Shown: piece after piece, positions 44,550 to 53,917 of the stretch | Layout: the number at the start of each line of letters is the position of its first letter | How positions within the stretch are numbered: the stretch's first letter is position 1 | Assembly (NCBI GenBank): GCA_035998445.1 | Contig: DASYHQ010000017.1 | Location: 183,509-247,508, forward strand | Origin: Tepidisphaeraceae bacterium | Lineage (GTDB): Bacteria > Planctomycetota > Phycisphaerae > Tepidisphaerales > Tepidisphaeraceae | Direction: 5' to 3' | DNA length: 64,000 bases | Translations under genes and position numbers: made by a program | The notes under the pieces: model-generated | The model's database searches: none | What the model was told of the DNA's origin: nothing | The model's input: the letters and a program-made list of their open reading frames with translations, nothing else

Positions 44550-44576
44550 TACAGGCAATCGTGATGGACCGCAGTC

Positions 44577-45620
44577 TTACTCCACCTTCAGCGTCCGCCC
44601 TTCCTTGGCAGCCTTCATGGCGGTCAGGATGACCTTCACCGAGGCCAGCCCTTCGCGGCCGTCGATCGGGGGGCGGGTGTTGGTGGTGATGGACTTGGCG
44701 AACATGTTCATGATGCCGCTGCTGACCTGGCGGGTGTTGCTGCCCATCTCGCCGACCTTGTGCAGTTCCTGGTTGCCGTTCTTGTAGTTCACGACCACGC
44801 CGTAGCCCGGCGTGTTGCCGATCGACAGGACGCCCTTCTCGCAGTAGATGACGGTCCAGTTGTCCTCGAAGCCGCTGCCGTACATCGTCCAGCTGATCAA
44901 AATCGCGCCGACCGCCCCGCCGCTCGTGCGGCAGGTCAGGAAGGCGTTGTCGTCGAGCGCGATAAGCTTGCCGGTGGCGGGGTCGACCTTGTCGATCGTC
45001 GCGATCTGCCCGCCAATCTCGGTGATCTCCTGGCCGAGCATCCAGCGCATCAGGTCGATCTTGTGCACGCCCAGGTCACCGGTGACGCCCATGACGGCCA
45101 GTTCGGGCTTGAAGAACCAGCTGGCGGCGCCGTCGACGCTCCAGCCGTCAGGGCCGGGGTGCTTGAAGGCGGTTCGGAACGCCAGCACGCGGCCGAGGTC
45201 GCCGCGGTCCAGCACCTGCTTGGCCTTCACGTGGGCGCTCATCAGGCGCTGGTTCTGGCCGACCATGAGGAACTTGCCGTGCTTGTCGGCCGCCTCCACC
45301 ATCTTGGTGGCGTCGGCGATCGTGGTCGCCATCGGCTTTTCCACCAGCACGTGCTTGCCCGCCGCCAGCGCGGCCAGCGTCTGCTCGGCGTGGACGGCGT
45401 TGGGCGTGCAGACGGCGACCGCGTCCACATCCGCGTCGATCACCTTGCGCCAGTCCTCAAACGCCTGCTCGGCCCCGAACTTGTCGCCGATCTCCTTGGC
45501 CCGCCCGGCCTTCGGGTCGGCCACCGCGATGATCTTCACGTCCGAATGAGCCATCGCCTCCGGCAGGTGACGCCGCTGTGCAATTGCCCCACAACCGATA
45601 ACGCCGAGTTTGATCGCCAT
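44577..45620 (-). CDS. Gfo/Idh/MocA-family oxidoreductase
   Basis: 347 residues from ATG 45620, with AAGGAACG upstream. N-terminal NAD(P) Rossmann fold IKLGVIGCGAIAQRRHLPEA, acidic strand end VADPK, and the family signature GKHVLVEKPMATT with the EKP lysine. C-terminal alpha/beta domain with GDLGVHKIDLMRWMLG (catalytic His region). Oxidises or epimerises an unknown sugar or sugar derivative. Common in planctomycete carbohydrate loci. Confidence 0.9.
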   Translation of the reverse strand: MAIKLGVIGCGAIAQRRHLPEAMAHSDVKIIAVADPKAGRAKEIGDKFGAEQAFEDWRKVIDADVDAVAVCTPNAVHAEQTLAALAAGKHVLVEKPMATTIADATKMVEAADKHGKFLMVGQNQRLMSAHVKAKQVLDRGDLGRVLAFRTAFKHPGPDGWSVDGAASWFFKPELAVMGVTGDLGVHKIDLMRWMLGQEITEIGGQIATIDKVDPATGKLIALDDNAFLTCRTSGGAVGAILISWTMYGSGFEDNWTVIYCEKGVLSIGNTPGYGVVVNYKNGNQELHKVGEMGSNTRQVSSGIMNMFAKSITTNTRPPIDGREGLASVKVILTAMKAAKEGRTLKVE

Positions 45621-45772
45621 TGTCTTACGTTCCTTCCAGTTCAAGCACGGCCACCGAAACGAGCGGCCCGGGCGGGGAATTATGGGGGAACCGGGCGGGA
45701 GCGCCAAGGCGGTTGCGAACGGGGAAGTGGGAATGCGGAAGCCGGAAGTGAAGACGGCAAGCCAGCATTCCT

Positions 45773-45811
45773 GCCCCTCTCCCGCATGCTCCGGGGGAGG
45801 TTGGGAGGGGG
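45773..45811. repeat. Family G hairpin repeat
   Basis: CCCCTCTCCCGCATGCTCCG with GGGGAGGTTGGGAGGGG. Relatives: 46896-46934, 54674-54719, 54859-54898, 58312-58356 and 62758-62799, several flanked by AGCACGAAGGAACACG-type words. Non-coding. Confidence 0.6.
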
Positions 45812-45898
45812 CAATTCGAGCGGCAGATGGCCCACCAATGGGCACGAAGGAACACGAATAAGCGAGAATGAACGCGAATCGACGCCCTAGCGCAACCT

Positions 45899-46002
45899 GT
45901 CCTCCCGATGGGAGCCTTGGCGACCGGAGGGATCTCGAAAGACGGACACGTTTCAGCCAATGGGAGATCCCTCAGGTCGCCTTAGGCTCCCTTCGGGATG
46001 AC
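45899..46002. repeat. Family A inverted repeat, copy 3
   Basis: GTCCTCCCGATGGGAGCC ... GGCTCCCTTCGGGATGAC around GAGGGATCTC / GAGATCCCTC arms. First of a chain of repeats filling the long gap 45621-46961. Confidence 0.75.
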
Positions 46003-46076
46003 ATCGGGCGCGGGACGCCACGCCACGGGGTGCCACCGGCGGCTTGCCCGCCCGTGTCTTCCGGCCTTCTATGCAT

Positions 46077-46226
46077 CTAGAGCAACGGACCCTTTCGTGT
46101 AGCGGCTTGCTCTCTGGGTGCCACGGTCTGGTACTCCAGGCCGTGTCTTTCTTGGGTAGAGAAGACACGGCCTGGAGTACGAGACCGTGGCACCCGAACG
46201 CTACAGCAAGATGCGCTCTGCTCTAA
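46077..46226. mobile_element. MITE-like element with AGAGC...GTGTAGC termini around a family E palindrome
   Basis: Left end CTAGAGCAACGG ... TCGTGTAGCGG and right end CGCTACAGC ... GCTCTGCTCTAA are imperfect inverted repeats, resembling the ends of the element at 63694-63867. The inside is a long GGTGCCACGGTCTGG / GACCGTGGCACC palindrome. Confidence 0.5.
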
Positions 46227-46339
46227 ATCACACGGGCAGGCAAGCTGCCCGTGGCACCCCGAAAGCCACGTCCGCTCCCGCACGTCCGGATAACCAAATC
46301 CGCATTCTTCCGCGTTAAGCGAGGGGTCGGCCGATCGCT

Positions 46340-46507
46340 ATGGCGGATAACTCAAACCAAAGTGACGATCTGGTGCATCGGATCGTGACTTCGATGCACC
46401 GGATTGACGATCTGGTGCATCAACGTGACGAATCGATGCATCACTCCGGCACGTCGATGCATTACGTGATTGACCAAACCGGCCAGGACCGCAAGCTGTC
46501 ATCCTGA
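46340..46507 (+). CDS. Possible 55-aa heptad-repeat peptide (array T2 inside)
   Basis: ATG 46340 opens MADNSNQSDD and runs to TGA 46507. Residues 9-43 are five heptads (DDLVHRI, VTSMHRI, DDLVHQR, DESMHHS, GTSMHYV), encoded by five 21-bp units (46364-46468) with GATGCATC-like cores. The repeat drives the frame, so the peptide may be incidental, as with the other three 21-bp arrays. There is no clear ribosome-binding site. Confidence 0.3.
   Translation: MADNSNQSDDLVHRIVTSMHRIDDLVHQRDESMHHSGTSMHYVIDQTGQDRKLSS
46364..46468. repeat. Tandem array T2: five 21-bp units
   Basis: Five diverged 21-bp units, most with a GGTGCATC or GATGCATC palindromic core. The first and third units (GACGATCTGGTGCATC...) resemble each other, as do the second and later ones (...TCGATGCA...), again suggesting A/B alternation. 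Confidence 0.7.
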
Positions 46508-46528
46508 TGGGAGCCTTGGCGACCTGAG

Positions 46529-46793
46529 AGGGTGTTTAGGAGCAAGTTCGCGTCGGCTCCGACCGTAGCATGGGCGTCCCGCCCATGGAGCCGCGGTACC
46601 CCGCGGTGTCGGACGGTACGCCGTCCGAGCTAAAGAGCGCAAGCGATCTGCTCGTCGGACTTTTCAGCGGCTCCTTCGCTGGCGCGATTGCTGACTCGGA
46701 TGGGGTACCATCCGATGCGTCGGCGTACCGACGCCATGGGCGAGCCGCCCATGCTACGTGAAGAGCGAGCCCGGCGGTGTTCTTCAACACCCT
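46529..46793. repeat. Family C element (long form with AGGGTGTT ends) in a family A half-copy
   Basis: AGGGTGTTTAGG at the left and TTCAACACCCT at the right. Inside lie ATGGGCGTCCCGCCCATGG and ATGGGCGAGCCGCCCATG. To the left, 46495-46528 is half of a family A repeat ending GCGACCTGAG, i.e. interrupted by the insertion. Confidence 0.7.
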
Positions 46794-46961
46794 CTCTGGA
46801 TGACGAGCATCCAAACTGGTGTGCTAACGACTACGGTCCCCATTCGTGCTGATTCGTGCCCATTCGTGGGCCCACTACGGTTCAAAAGGCACCCCCACCT
46901 AGCCTCCCCCGGAGCATGCGGGAGAGGGACCGGAGCAGACCATCCGCCTTCCACCTTCCCC

Positions 46962-49337
46962 TCACGCGAACCTTACCTCGATCGCCCCCGTCGGCTTCTC
47001 GACACCCTTGCGTTGCAGGGCCATCTCGTGGGCGTCGTGGTAGTGGCTGACCAGGGCGGACCAGTCGAACAGTTCGCCGAGGCGTTCGGTGGCGTTGCGC
47101 AGTTCGATGCGCTGGCGGCGGTTCAGTTGGCAGAAGTTGAACAGATGGTCGGCCAGGTTGGCGGTCGTCTCCTCGAAGCTCTTGGTCCGGCGGTTCAGCA
47201 CGCAGATGCCCTTGTCGCCCACGCGGCTGTTGCCCTTTTCCAGGTGCCGCTGCGTGTAGGCCCCGAAGCCGCTGAGGTCGGACGTGACAGCGGGCAGGCC
47301 GAGCGCGATGCACTCCATGGGCGTGTAGCCCCAGGGTTCGTAGTAGCTCGGGAAGACGCCCATGTGACAGCCGCGCACGAAGTTCTCGTAGTCCAAATTC
47401 AACAGCGGGCTGGTGGCGGTGACGAACTGCGGGTGGAAGACTATCTTCACCGGGTCGTCCGGCGCGTTGAACAGCCCGCGGTGGCGAATGTGCTTTAAGG
47501 TCGGGTCGTTCACGTCATCGACGAGGTCGTGCGTGACCACGGGCGGCAACCGCCCGCTGCGCCACGCGGCGATCGACTGCTTCAGGCGCACGATCGAGTC
47601 GTCGTTGAGCAAGTCCTCGTACTTGGGGATGCGCCCGGTGGCGGCGTTCATGAACAGCCGGTGGCCCATGCGGCGTTCGAGCTCGGCGCACCAGTTCTTC
47701 AGATCGTCGAACATCGACTGGTTCTGCAGCACGCCGACGTTGATGTTGCGCACCTGCGCCTTGGTGACGATGAACGCCACCACGGTCGGCCGGTCGGGCA
47801 TCTCGCGCAAGCGCTGGTTCAGGCGGTAGAGCGATTCCAGGAAGAGATCGAAGCCCTTGTTGCGATACTCGTAGCGCCCGCTGGTGAAGAGGTAGATCGT
47901 GCGATCGAGGTCGAACGGGGCCGAGGGGAAGAAGTGGCCCATGACGAACTCGTGGATCTTCTCCTTGTTCTGCCGGTGCAAGTGCTGGAACTCGTGCGGG
48001 GCGGCGAAGCGCTGGATGTTGAGGCCGTTGGGCAGGATGGCGTCGGCCTTGCGGCCCAGCAGCTTCTCGGCTTCCACGTCCGTCACCTCGCTGACGGTCG
48101 TGAAGACCGTGCTGGCGTGGGCGGCGGCCTTCTCGATCTGGTAGCGCGGGTAGATGCCGTACCGCTGCGCCTCGGCCTCGGGGTTGATGTAGGGCAGGTT
48201 GTTGTAGAATTCGGGGTTGTCGCTGGCCAAATAGCGGCCCAGCAGCGTCGCGTGCGTCGTGAAGACCGTGGCGACCGGCAACTGCAGGTGCGCGATGCGC
48301 GGCACCGCGACGCCGCCCATCCATTCGTGGAAGTGGGCCAAGATCGGGCGGTTCAACCCCGCGGCGCTGAGGTGGCGAAAGAACTCGGTCGTCGCGAAGC
48401 CGAACGCGATCACCTCGTTCACCTCGCCGTCGGCCGCCAGCGTGCCGATGCCGTGGTCGTTCCACATCACGAACTTGTCGATGTCGAGCGACGCGTACCG
48501 CGCGCGGTAATCGATCAGCAACACGCGCGGCCGGCCGGCGATCAACCAGCGCCCGTAATGGCATGGGATGCCGCTGTCGCGCAGCGCCTGGATGGCCGGT
48601 TGCAGGTGCGCGTCGATCGGTGTCTCTTCAAACTCGAATGCAGCGGTCTGGGGGTTGTAGGGACCGATGAGGCAGTACCGGTCGCCCCACCGCTTCTGCA
48701 TCGCCACCGCCTTGCTGCGAAGCACCGTGTAGATGCCGCCCAGCTGCCAGCAAACCTCCCACGCCACCTCGAACAATAGCGGCGGCAGTTGCACCGGCGC
48801 CGGCGGTTCGACGGCGGCGGGTTCGGTGGGCTCGTCGAACGCGGTGGCGGCCTCCTCGGATTCGGGCAGGTTAATGGCCGTATCGCCCGGCGCGGGGGGC
48901 GCCGGCGGCGCTGCTTCGGGAATGACCGCGAACGAGACCTCGATCCCCTCATCCTGCGGGACGACCATCTCCTCGACCCCGGGCGACAGTTGGCCCGCCG
49001 ACGCGCCACCCGCCAGCGCAGCGTCCGCGGTGGATTCGATCGGTGGAACGACGTCGACGACCGCGGGATTGGGCGTGGGAATGGACGAGGGCTCGGTGAC
49101 AGCACGATGTTCGTTGACCGACTCAGGCGAAGGCGTCTGCGCCGCTGCGACGGGCGCGGGTTGCGCTGGCGGCTGAACCTCGGGCGCGGCGGTTTCGGGG
49201 CGCTGCGCCGGTGGGGTCTGATGGAGGGCCGACGCGCCGTTGTTCGTTGCTGCGCGGGTGGAACCAGGGTGGGGGGGTTTCACGCCGCGACCACCGCTCG
49301 ACTTCACCGCCGCGTTACCGTTCTTTCGCCTCGCCAT
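46962..49337 (-). CDS. Eukaryote-type (GT3) glycogen synthase with long disordered N terminus
   Basis: 791 residues. Residues 1 to about 190 are Pro/Ala/Glu-rich and probably disordered. The catalytic part begins LLFEVAWEVCWQLGGIYTVL (GGIYTV substrate loop) and continues with HFHEWMGGV, TTHATLLGRYLAS and TVSEVTDVEAEKLLGRKAD. The GT-B C-terminal half contains FTSGRYEYRNKGFDLFLESL and the nucleotide-sugar motif YEPWGYTPMECIALGLP (E-x7-E). These match GT3 (animal/yeast GYS-like) rather than bacterial GlgA (GT5). Elongates alpha-1,4-glucan from UDP-glucose. Divergent from the GHL6 gene with ~150 bp between. Confidence 0.9.
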   Translation of the reverse strand: MARRKNGNAAVKSSGGRGVKPPHPGSTRAATNNGASALHQTPPAQRPETAAPEVQPPAQPAPVAAAQTPSPESVNEHRAVTEPSSIPTPNPAVVDVVPPIESTADAALAGGASAGQLSPGVEEMVVPQDEGIEVSFAVIPEAAPPAPPAPGDTAINLPESEEAATAFDEPTEPAAVEPPAPVQLPPLLFEVAWEVCWQLGGIYTVLRSKAVAMQKRWGDRYCLIGPYNPQTAAFEFEETPIDAHLQPAIQALRDSGIPCHYGRWLIAGRPRVLLIDYRARYASLDIDKFVMWNDHGIGTLAADGEVNEVIAFGFATTEFFRHLSAAGLNRPILAHFHEWMGGVAVPRIAHLQLPVATVFTTHATLLGRYLASDNPEFYNNLPYINPEAEAQRYGIYPRYQIEKAAAHASTVFTTVSEVTDVEAEKLLGRKADAILPNGLNIQRFAAPHEFQHLHRQNKEKIHEFVMGHFFPSAPFDLDRTIYLFTSGRYEYRNKGFDLFLESLYRLNQRLREMPDRPTVVAFIVTKAQVRNINVGVLQNQSMFDDLKNWCAELERRMGHRLFMNAATGRIPKYEDLLNDDSIVRLKQSIAAWRSGRLPPVVTHDLVDDVNDPTLKHIRHRGLFNAPDDPVKIVFHPQFVTATSPLLNLDYENFVRGCHMGVFPSYYEPWGYTPMECIALGLPAVTSDLSGFGAYTQRHLEKGNSRVGDKGICVLNRRTKSFEETTANLADHLFNFCQLNRRQRIELRNATERLGELFDWSALVSHYHDAHEMALQRKGVEKPTGAIEVRFA

Positions 49338-49488
49338 AGGTTTATCGATTATGACGCGTGTGCCGCGCCAGGACAGCCTGCAAATCGGACGTCGTTCACG
49401 TGATTACGGGTCGCACAGACTAGCAAGATATTTTAGCCATCGCTATAACCGTCCGTCCTTACATCAACGCATCAACGGAGAACCCAAC

Positions 49489-51486
49489 GTGGCCCGCCAG
49501 CAATCGCCGCTCCCCTATCGTCAGATCCACCTCGACTTCCACACGAGCCCGAAGATCCTCGACGTCGGCGCCGACTTCGACGCGCGGCAGTTCGCGCGCA
49601 CGATGAAGGCGGCCCACGTCAACAGCGTGACCGTCTTCGCCAAGTGCCACCACGGGCACCTCTACTACAACACGAAGCGCCCCGAGCGCCACCCGGGCCT
49701 GAAGAAGGGCCTGGACCTGCTGGGCGAGCAGGTGGACGCGCTGCACCGCGAGGGCATTCGCGCCCCGATCTACATCAGCGTGCAGTGCGACGAGTACGCG
49801 GCCAACACCCATCCGGAGTGGGTCGCGCGCAACCCCGACAGCTCACAGGTGAAGTGGGCGCACGGCGTCGATAACAAGGTCTTCGGTGCCGGGTGGCAAA
49901 TCTTAGACATGAACACCCCGTACCAGGAATTCCTCGCCGAGCAGACCGCCGAGGTGCTGCGGCTGTTCAAGCCGGTCGACGGCATCTTCTTCGACATGTG
50001 CTGGAACCAGCCCACCACCACGCAGTTCGCGATCGACGCGATGCGTCGCAAGAACCTGAACCCGGAGGTCGAGGCCGACCGCGCCCGGCACGCCCACGAG
50101 GTGTCGATGGCGTACATGAAGCGGTTCTACGATCAGGTGAAGGCGTCGGCGAAGAATGCCGGCGTCTACTTCAACGGCCGGCCGCTGCACAACCTGGCCG
50201 AGGAGATCGCCTACCAGGGGCAGGTCGAGATCGAGGCGCTGCCGACCGGTGGATGGGGCTACATGTACTTCCCGAAGAACGTGCGCTTCGCCCGCAACTT
50301 CGGCAAGGAATACCTCGGCATGACCGCCCGCTTCCACAAGAGCTGGGCCGACTTCGGCGGCCTCAAGCCGTACGCGGCGCTGGAGTACGAGACGAGCCAG
50401 ATGATGGCCCACGGCGCCAAGTGCAGCGTCGGCGACCAGCTGCACCCGCGCGGCACGACCGACCGCGCGGCGTACGAGCTGATCGGCGCGGTCTACGCGC
50501 GCGTCGAGGAACGCGAACCCTGGCTCGACGGCGCCGAGGCCGTCACCCAGATTGGCCTGTTCCAGACGCCGGCGGGCAAGGAACACATGAACGTCATCCA
50601 GGGCGTCGACGAGGGCGCGACGCGCCTGCTGACGCAGCTGAAGCACCAGTTCAACGTCGTCGACGAGCACAGCGACTGGCAACGCTACGACCTGCTGGTC
50701 CTGCCCGACATCATCAACGTCACCCCGTCGCTCGCCAAGAAGCTCGTCGCCTACGTGAAGGGTGGCGGCAAGGTGCTCGCCAGCGGCACGAGCGGCCTGA
50801 ACGCAGAGGGCACCGAGGTGCTGCTGCCGTTCCTGGGAATCAAGGCCAACGGCCCCTCCCCCTACAAGGCGACCTACATCCGATTCGGGCGCGAGCTGTC
50901 CGACGGCGTGCCGCCGACCGACCACGTCATGTACGACCGCGGCCTGCGCGTGCGCGCCGCCAGCGGTGGCAAGGCCGTTGCGACCGTCGTCCAGCCCTAC
51001 TTTGAGCGGGCGTGGGACCACTTCTGCTCGCACAATCAAACCCCCGGCGACCGCGTCAGTGGCGACGCCGCCGCCGTCGTAACCGACAGCAGCGCGTACG
51101 TCAGCTACAACATCTTCGGCGCCTTCAACAAGCACGGAAACTACCCCTACCGCCTGCTCGTGAAGAACCTGATCGATCGCCTGCTTCCCGACCCCCTGCT
51201 GCGGATCGTCGCTCCCACCAGCACCGAGGCGACCGTCATGCGACAACGCAACCGCACGATCGTCCACCTGCTGCAGTACACCCCCGAACGCCGCACGAAG
51301 GATCTGGACATCGTCGAGGACATCGTGCCGCTGTACGACGTGCCGATCTCGCTGCGGCTGGACAAGGCCCCCAAGCGCGTCTACATCGCCCCGGACAACG
51401 ACTCGATCGACTTCCGCTACGAGGACGGCCGGGCGACGCTGCAGGTGCCGGAGGTACGCGGCCACGCGATGGTGGTGTTTGGGTAG
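49489..51486 (+). CDS. GHL6-type putative glycoside hydrolase with beta-galactosidase-trimerisation-like domain
   Basis: 665 residues from GTG 49489 with GGAG upstream; the open frame before it covers the GT3 promoter region. TIM-barrel N-terminal half: QIHLDFHTSPKILDVGADFD, VTVFAKCHHGHLYYNTK, PIYISVQCDEYAA, DGIFFDMCWNQPTT (acidic cluster) and GVYFNGRP. A Rossmann-like middle domain (YDLLVLPDIINVTPSLAKKL, GGGKVLASGTSG) is like the GH42 trimerisation domain. No signal peptide. Likely acts on a galactose- or fucose-containing oligosaccharide; the substrate is inferred, not shown. Confidence 0.8.
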   Translation: MARQQSPLPYRQIHLDFHTSPKILDVGADFDARQFARTMKAAHVNSVTVFAKCHHGHLYYNTKRPERHPGLKKGLDLLGEQVDALHREGIRAPIYISVQCDEYAANTHPEWVARNPDSSQVKWAHGVDNKVFGAGWQILDMNTPYQEFLAEQTAEVLRLFKPVDGIFFDMCWNQPTTTQFAIDAMRRKNLNPEVEADRARHAHEVSMAYMKRFYDQVKASAKNAGVYFNGRPLHNLAEEIAYQGQVEIEALPTGGWGYMYFPKNVRFARNFGKEYLGMTARFHKSWADFGGLKPYAALEYETSQMMAHGAKCSVGDQLHPRGTTDRAAYELIGAVYARVEEREPWLDGAEAVTQIGLFQTPAGKEHMNVIQGVDEGATRLLTQLKHQFNVVDEHSDWQRYDLLVLPDIINVTPSLAKKLVAYVKGGGKVLASGTSGLNAEGTEVLLPFLGIKANGPSPYKATYIRFGRELSDGVPPTDHVMYDRGLRVRAASGGKAVATVVQPYFERAWDHFCSHNQTPGDRVSGDAAAVVTDSSAYVSYNIFGAFNKHGNYPYRLLVKNLIDRLLPDPLLRIVAPTSTEATVMRQRNRTIVHLLQYTPERRTKDLDIVEDIVPLYDVPISLRLDKAPKRVYIAPDNDSIDFRYEDGRATLQVPEVRGHAMVVFG

Positions 51487-51527
51487 TTGGGCCTGCGGAC
51501 GCGTCGCCTCGCCTCGCGGCATCTGGG

Positions 51528-51721
51528 TGCCACGGTCTGGAGTACCAGACCGTGGCATGGGCGTCTCGCCCATGCGTGCATTTATGGCAAGCAGCTTCAT
51601 TTGCTGGTACCGGCTCGGCCGAAGCCAGTGGCACAAATCGCGCCTCCTGCCCTGCTGATATGCATGGGCGAGACGCCCATGCCACGGCCGGAGCGGACAC
51701 TGTCGTGCTGTTTAGCACCCT
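51528..51721. repeat. Families E and C nested (family C right end intact)
   Basis: GGTGCCACGGTCTGGAGTAC leads into CGTGGCATGGGCGTCTCGCC; the far end has GGCGAGACGCCCATGCCACG and then GTGCTGTTTAGCACCCT, followed by CTCAGGATGAC, a family B end. Covers most of the gap 51487-51890. Confidence 0.7.
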
Positions 51722-51830
51722 CTCAGGATGACGGTCCTGCCGCAAGTACATGCGTCACTTGGGATTTGGGACTTGGTCATTTGTTTGGCATTGGGGCTTG
51801 GTCATTCCGCTCCCCTCCTTCCCCGCCACC

Positions 51831-51858
51831 TTGCCCCCGGGCGTGAAACGCTTACACT
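51831..51858 (+). promoter_or_regulatory. Predicted promoter for ilvN
   Basis: TTGCCC (51831-51836), 16-bp spacer, TACACT (51853-51858). Start expected near 51865, 26 nt before ATG; AGAAGGAT serves as ribosome site. Confidence 0.5.
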
Positions 51859-51890
51859 GTGCCGCTCTTTTCGCGAGAAGGATTGCCGTT

Positions 51891-52454
51891 ATGCGTCACG
51901 TGATTTCCGCCCTTGTGTTGAACGAGCCCGGCGTGCTGGCCAACGTTGCGGGGATGTTTGCCGCCCGTGGGTTTAACATCGACTCGCTGGTGGTCGGCCG
52001 GACCGAGAACCCCGAGTTCAGCCGGATGACGATCGTCGTCACCGCCGACGACAACACGCTGGCGCAGGTCCGCAAGCAGCTGGCCAAGCTGGTGCCGGTG
52101 GTGAACGTGCACGACTTCTCGGGCAGCGCCTACATCGAGCGCGACTGCGCGCTGGTGACCGTCACGGTCGGCCCCGAACGCCGCAGCGAAGTGGTGGACA
52201 TCGCCAACCTGTTCCGCGGTAAGGTGGTCGACGTGTCGCCGGAAAGCGTGATGATCGAACTGGCCGGCACCGAGAGCAAGATTGAAGCATTCATCGAGCT
52301 CACCAAGCCCTACGGCATCAAGGAACTGGCCCGCACCGGCGTGATCGCGATGAGCCGTGGCATGCAGCTGTCGAAGGAAGCGGGCGCATCCGGCCCGCAA
52401 CGCCGCTTGCGGTCGATCAACGCGCCGGCGCAAGTCGCGCTGCCACCGAGCTAG
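51891..52454 (+). CDS. ilvN: Acetolactate synthase small (regulatory) subunit
   Basis: 187 residues. Regulatory partner of the acetolactate synthase catalytic subunit in valine/leucine/isoleucine synthesis. The N-terminal ACT domain is unmistakable: VLNEPGVLANVAGMFAARGF, then NIDSLVVGRTE (valine-binding site region). The C-terminal domain has ERDCALVTVTVG and the closing PYGIKELARTGVIAMSRG. A 25-residue tail is extra. The catalytic subunit gene (ilvB) is not adjacent. Confidence 0.95.
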   Translation: MRHVISALVLNEPGVLANVAGMFAARGFNIDSLVVGRTENPEFSRMTIVVTADDNTLAQVRKQLAKLVPVVNVHDFSGSAYIERDCALVTVTVGPERRSEVVDIANLFRGKVVDVSPESVMIELAGTESKIEAFIELTKPYGIKELARTGVIAMSRGMQLSKEAGASGPQRRLRSINAPAQVALPPS

Positions 52455-52481
52455 CGACGCGATCGGTCTGCTCCGCCCGTA

Positions 52482-52619
52482 GCATGGACGCCAGAGCCCA
52501 TGATTGCGGAAAGAACGAGCGTCGTTATTAGTGGCGTGCTGCGCTGATCGAGCGGTTTGAATCCAACAAAGCTTTCTGGCGTTACCACGGTCATGGGCTC
52601 TGGCGCCCATGCTACGTGA
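52482..52619. repeat. Family C variant with GCC/GGC arms
   Basis: CGTAGCATGGACGCCAGAGC ... GCTCTGGCGCCCATGCTACG. An inverted repeat of GCGCCAAGGACGCCAAGG type follows (52689-52826). Both fill the gap 52455-52852. Confidence 0.65.
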
Positions 52620-52852
52620 AGGCATATGCATGGCTGGTGGCGCGCCAGCGCGTGGCCAGGCACTTCCATCGATTTTCTCAGGATGAATGTCGCGCCAAGG
52701 ACGCCAAGGGGCCAAGAGCGCCAAGCCGGAAGAGGTGAGTTGAACTAGCGCGCGGTGCCGACAAGCTTACGTTCTCAATTTGCTCTTCTTGGCGCTCTTG
52801 GAACCTTGGCGTCCTTGGCGCTGTTCCTCATAACGCAAAAGCGAGAGATGCG

Positions 52853-53740
52853 CTACTCGTCCTTCTTCCCACCCGGCCGCGCGACGGGATAGAAGTCTCC
52901 CTTGTACTCGCGATTCTCCTCGGCGGATTGGGCCACCTCGCGCGGGGCGTCGAGCTTGCCGCCGGTGAGCGTGGGGACGGGGGCGTCCTCGTCGACCGAA
53001 CCCGTATCGCCGGCCGGTTTGGCGCCGAAGCCGTCCAGCTTGGCCATCAGGGCCTCTTCCATTTCCTGCTGCTGGCGGGCCTTTTCCGCTTCCGATAGCT
53101 CGGCGGCCGTCGCGGCCTGAGGCTCCTCACCGCTGGTGAAGCGGTCGAGGTCGTATTCCTTTTCCTTGCGGCGCGGGCCCCAGATGCCGCCACCGGTCAG
53201 CAGGCCGACGATGCTCGGCCAGATGCCGCCGATCAGCACCAAGCCGCCCACCGCGTACAGCAACATGGTGTTGGCGGGCGTGGCGTGCCACTGATACTTG
53301 TACGATATCTGCGCGTCGGGAAACTGCTCCTGCAGCGCGCTGAGGTAATCGCGAATGGTCAGCTCGCCACTGGCGTTGGTCACCTGCACGGCCTCGGGCT
53401 TGTACGGCTCCTTCACGTCGAACCGAACGGGGTCAGCGATGCCTTCCAACGGGCTTTGCGGATCGTTTGGGTCGATTCGCCGACCGGTCTGGCGGATTTG
53501 GCGGAAGGTCATCCATACGCGACCCTCGGGGTCGGTCGGGTAGACGACGACATCGTTGATCTTGCCGCGCGCGTCCGGCCGGCGGATCAGCCCCTGCTCG
53601 AACTCCCGCTGGGTGTTCAGTCGGCGGACGATGCCCGTGTCCAGGTCCGGCCCATAGAACGCCTGCACCGACCCGAAGGCCAATCCCACCACCAAGCCGA
53701 TGCCAGCCCAGTGCCAACGTCTAAGATCTTCTACACCCAT
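52853..53740 (-). CDS. Two-TM membrane protein, unknown
   Basis: 295 residues. TM1 near the N terminus (HWAGIGLVVGLAFGSVQAFY), an extracytoplasmic domain of ~120 residues (NDVVVYPTDPEGRVWMTFRQ), TM2 (MLLYAVGGLVLIGGIWPSIV), and a charged coiled-coil-like tail AELSEAEKARQQQEMEEALM before a Pro/Asp/Gly-rich end. No family recognised. Short hydrophobic content and acidic tail suggest a membrane scaffold. Confidence 0.65.
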   Translation of the reverse strand: MGVEDLRRWHWAGIGLVVGLAFGSVQAFYGPDLDTGIVRRLNTQREFEQGLIRRPDARGKINDVVVYPTDPEGRVWMTFRQIRQTGRRIDPNDPQSPLEGIADPVRFDVKEPYKPEAVQVTNASGELTIRDYLSALQEQFPDAQISYKYQWHATPANTMLLYAVGGLVLIGGIWPSIVGLLTGGGIWGPRRKEKEYDLDRFTSGEEPQAATAAELSEAEKARQQQEMEEALMAKLDGFGAKPAGDTGSVDEDAPVPTLTGGKLDAPREVAQSAEENREYKGDFYPVARPGGKKDE

Positions 53741-53917
53741 CGTTTGATCCCCGCGGTCCAGAATCGCGCCGTGCGCCTCACCACTTCATCTCTATACCGG
53801 CACCCCGTCCGAAAGTTGAGCGATTTCGACGGAAGTTGATGCTTGCCCCATTATTTCATGCAACAGTTTATCACCGTTCCGGGCAACCACAGCCAAGTGG
53901 CGATACAGCCTAACCCG

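Noticed and set aside
46365..46470. CRISPR-like array
   Set aside because: Units are contiguous 21-mers without spacers; none of the four arrays has spacers and no cas gene is present.
49903..51636. 577-codon minus-strand frame under the GHL6 gene
   Set aside because: Antisense shadow extending into a repeat; Val/Asp/Arg-rich without motifs.
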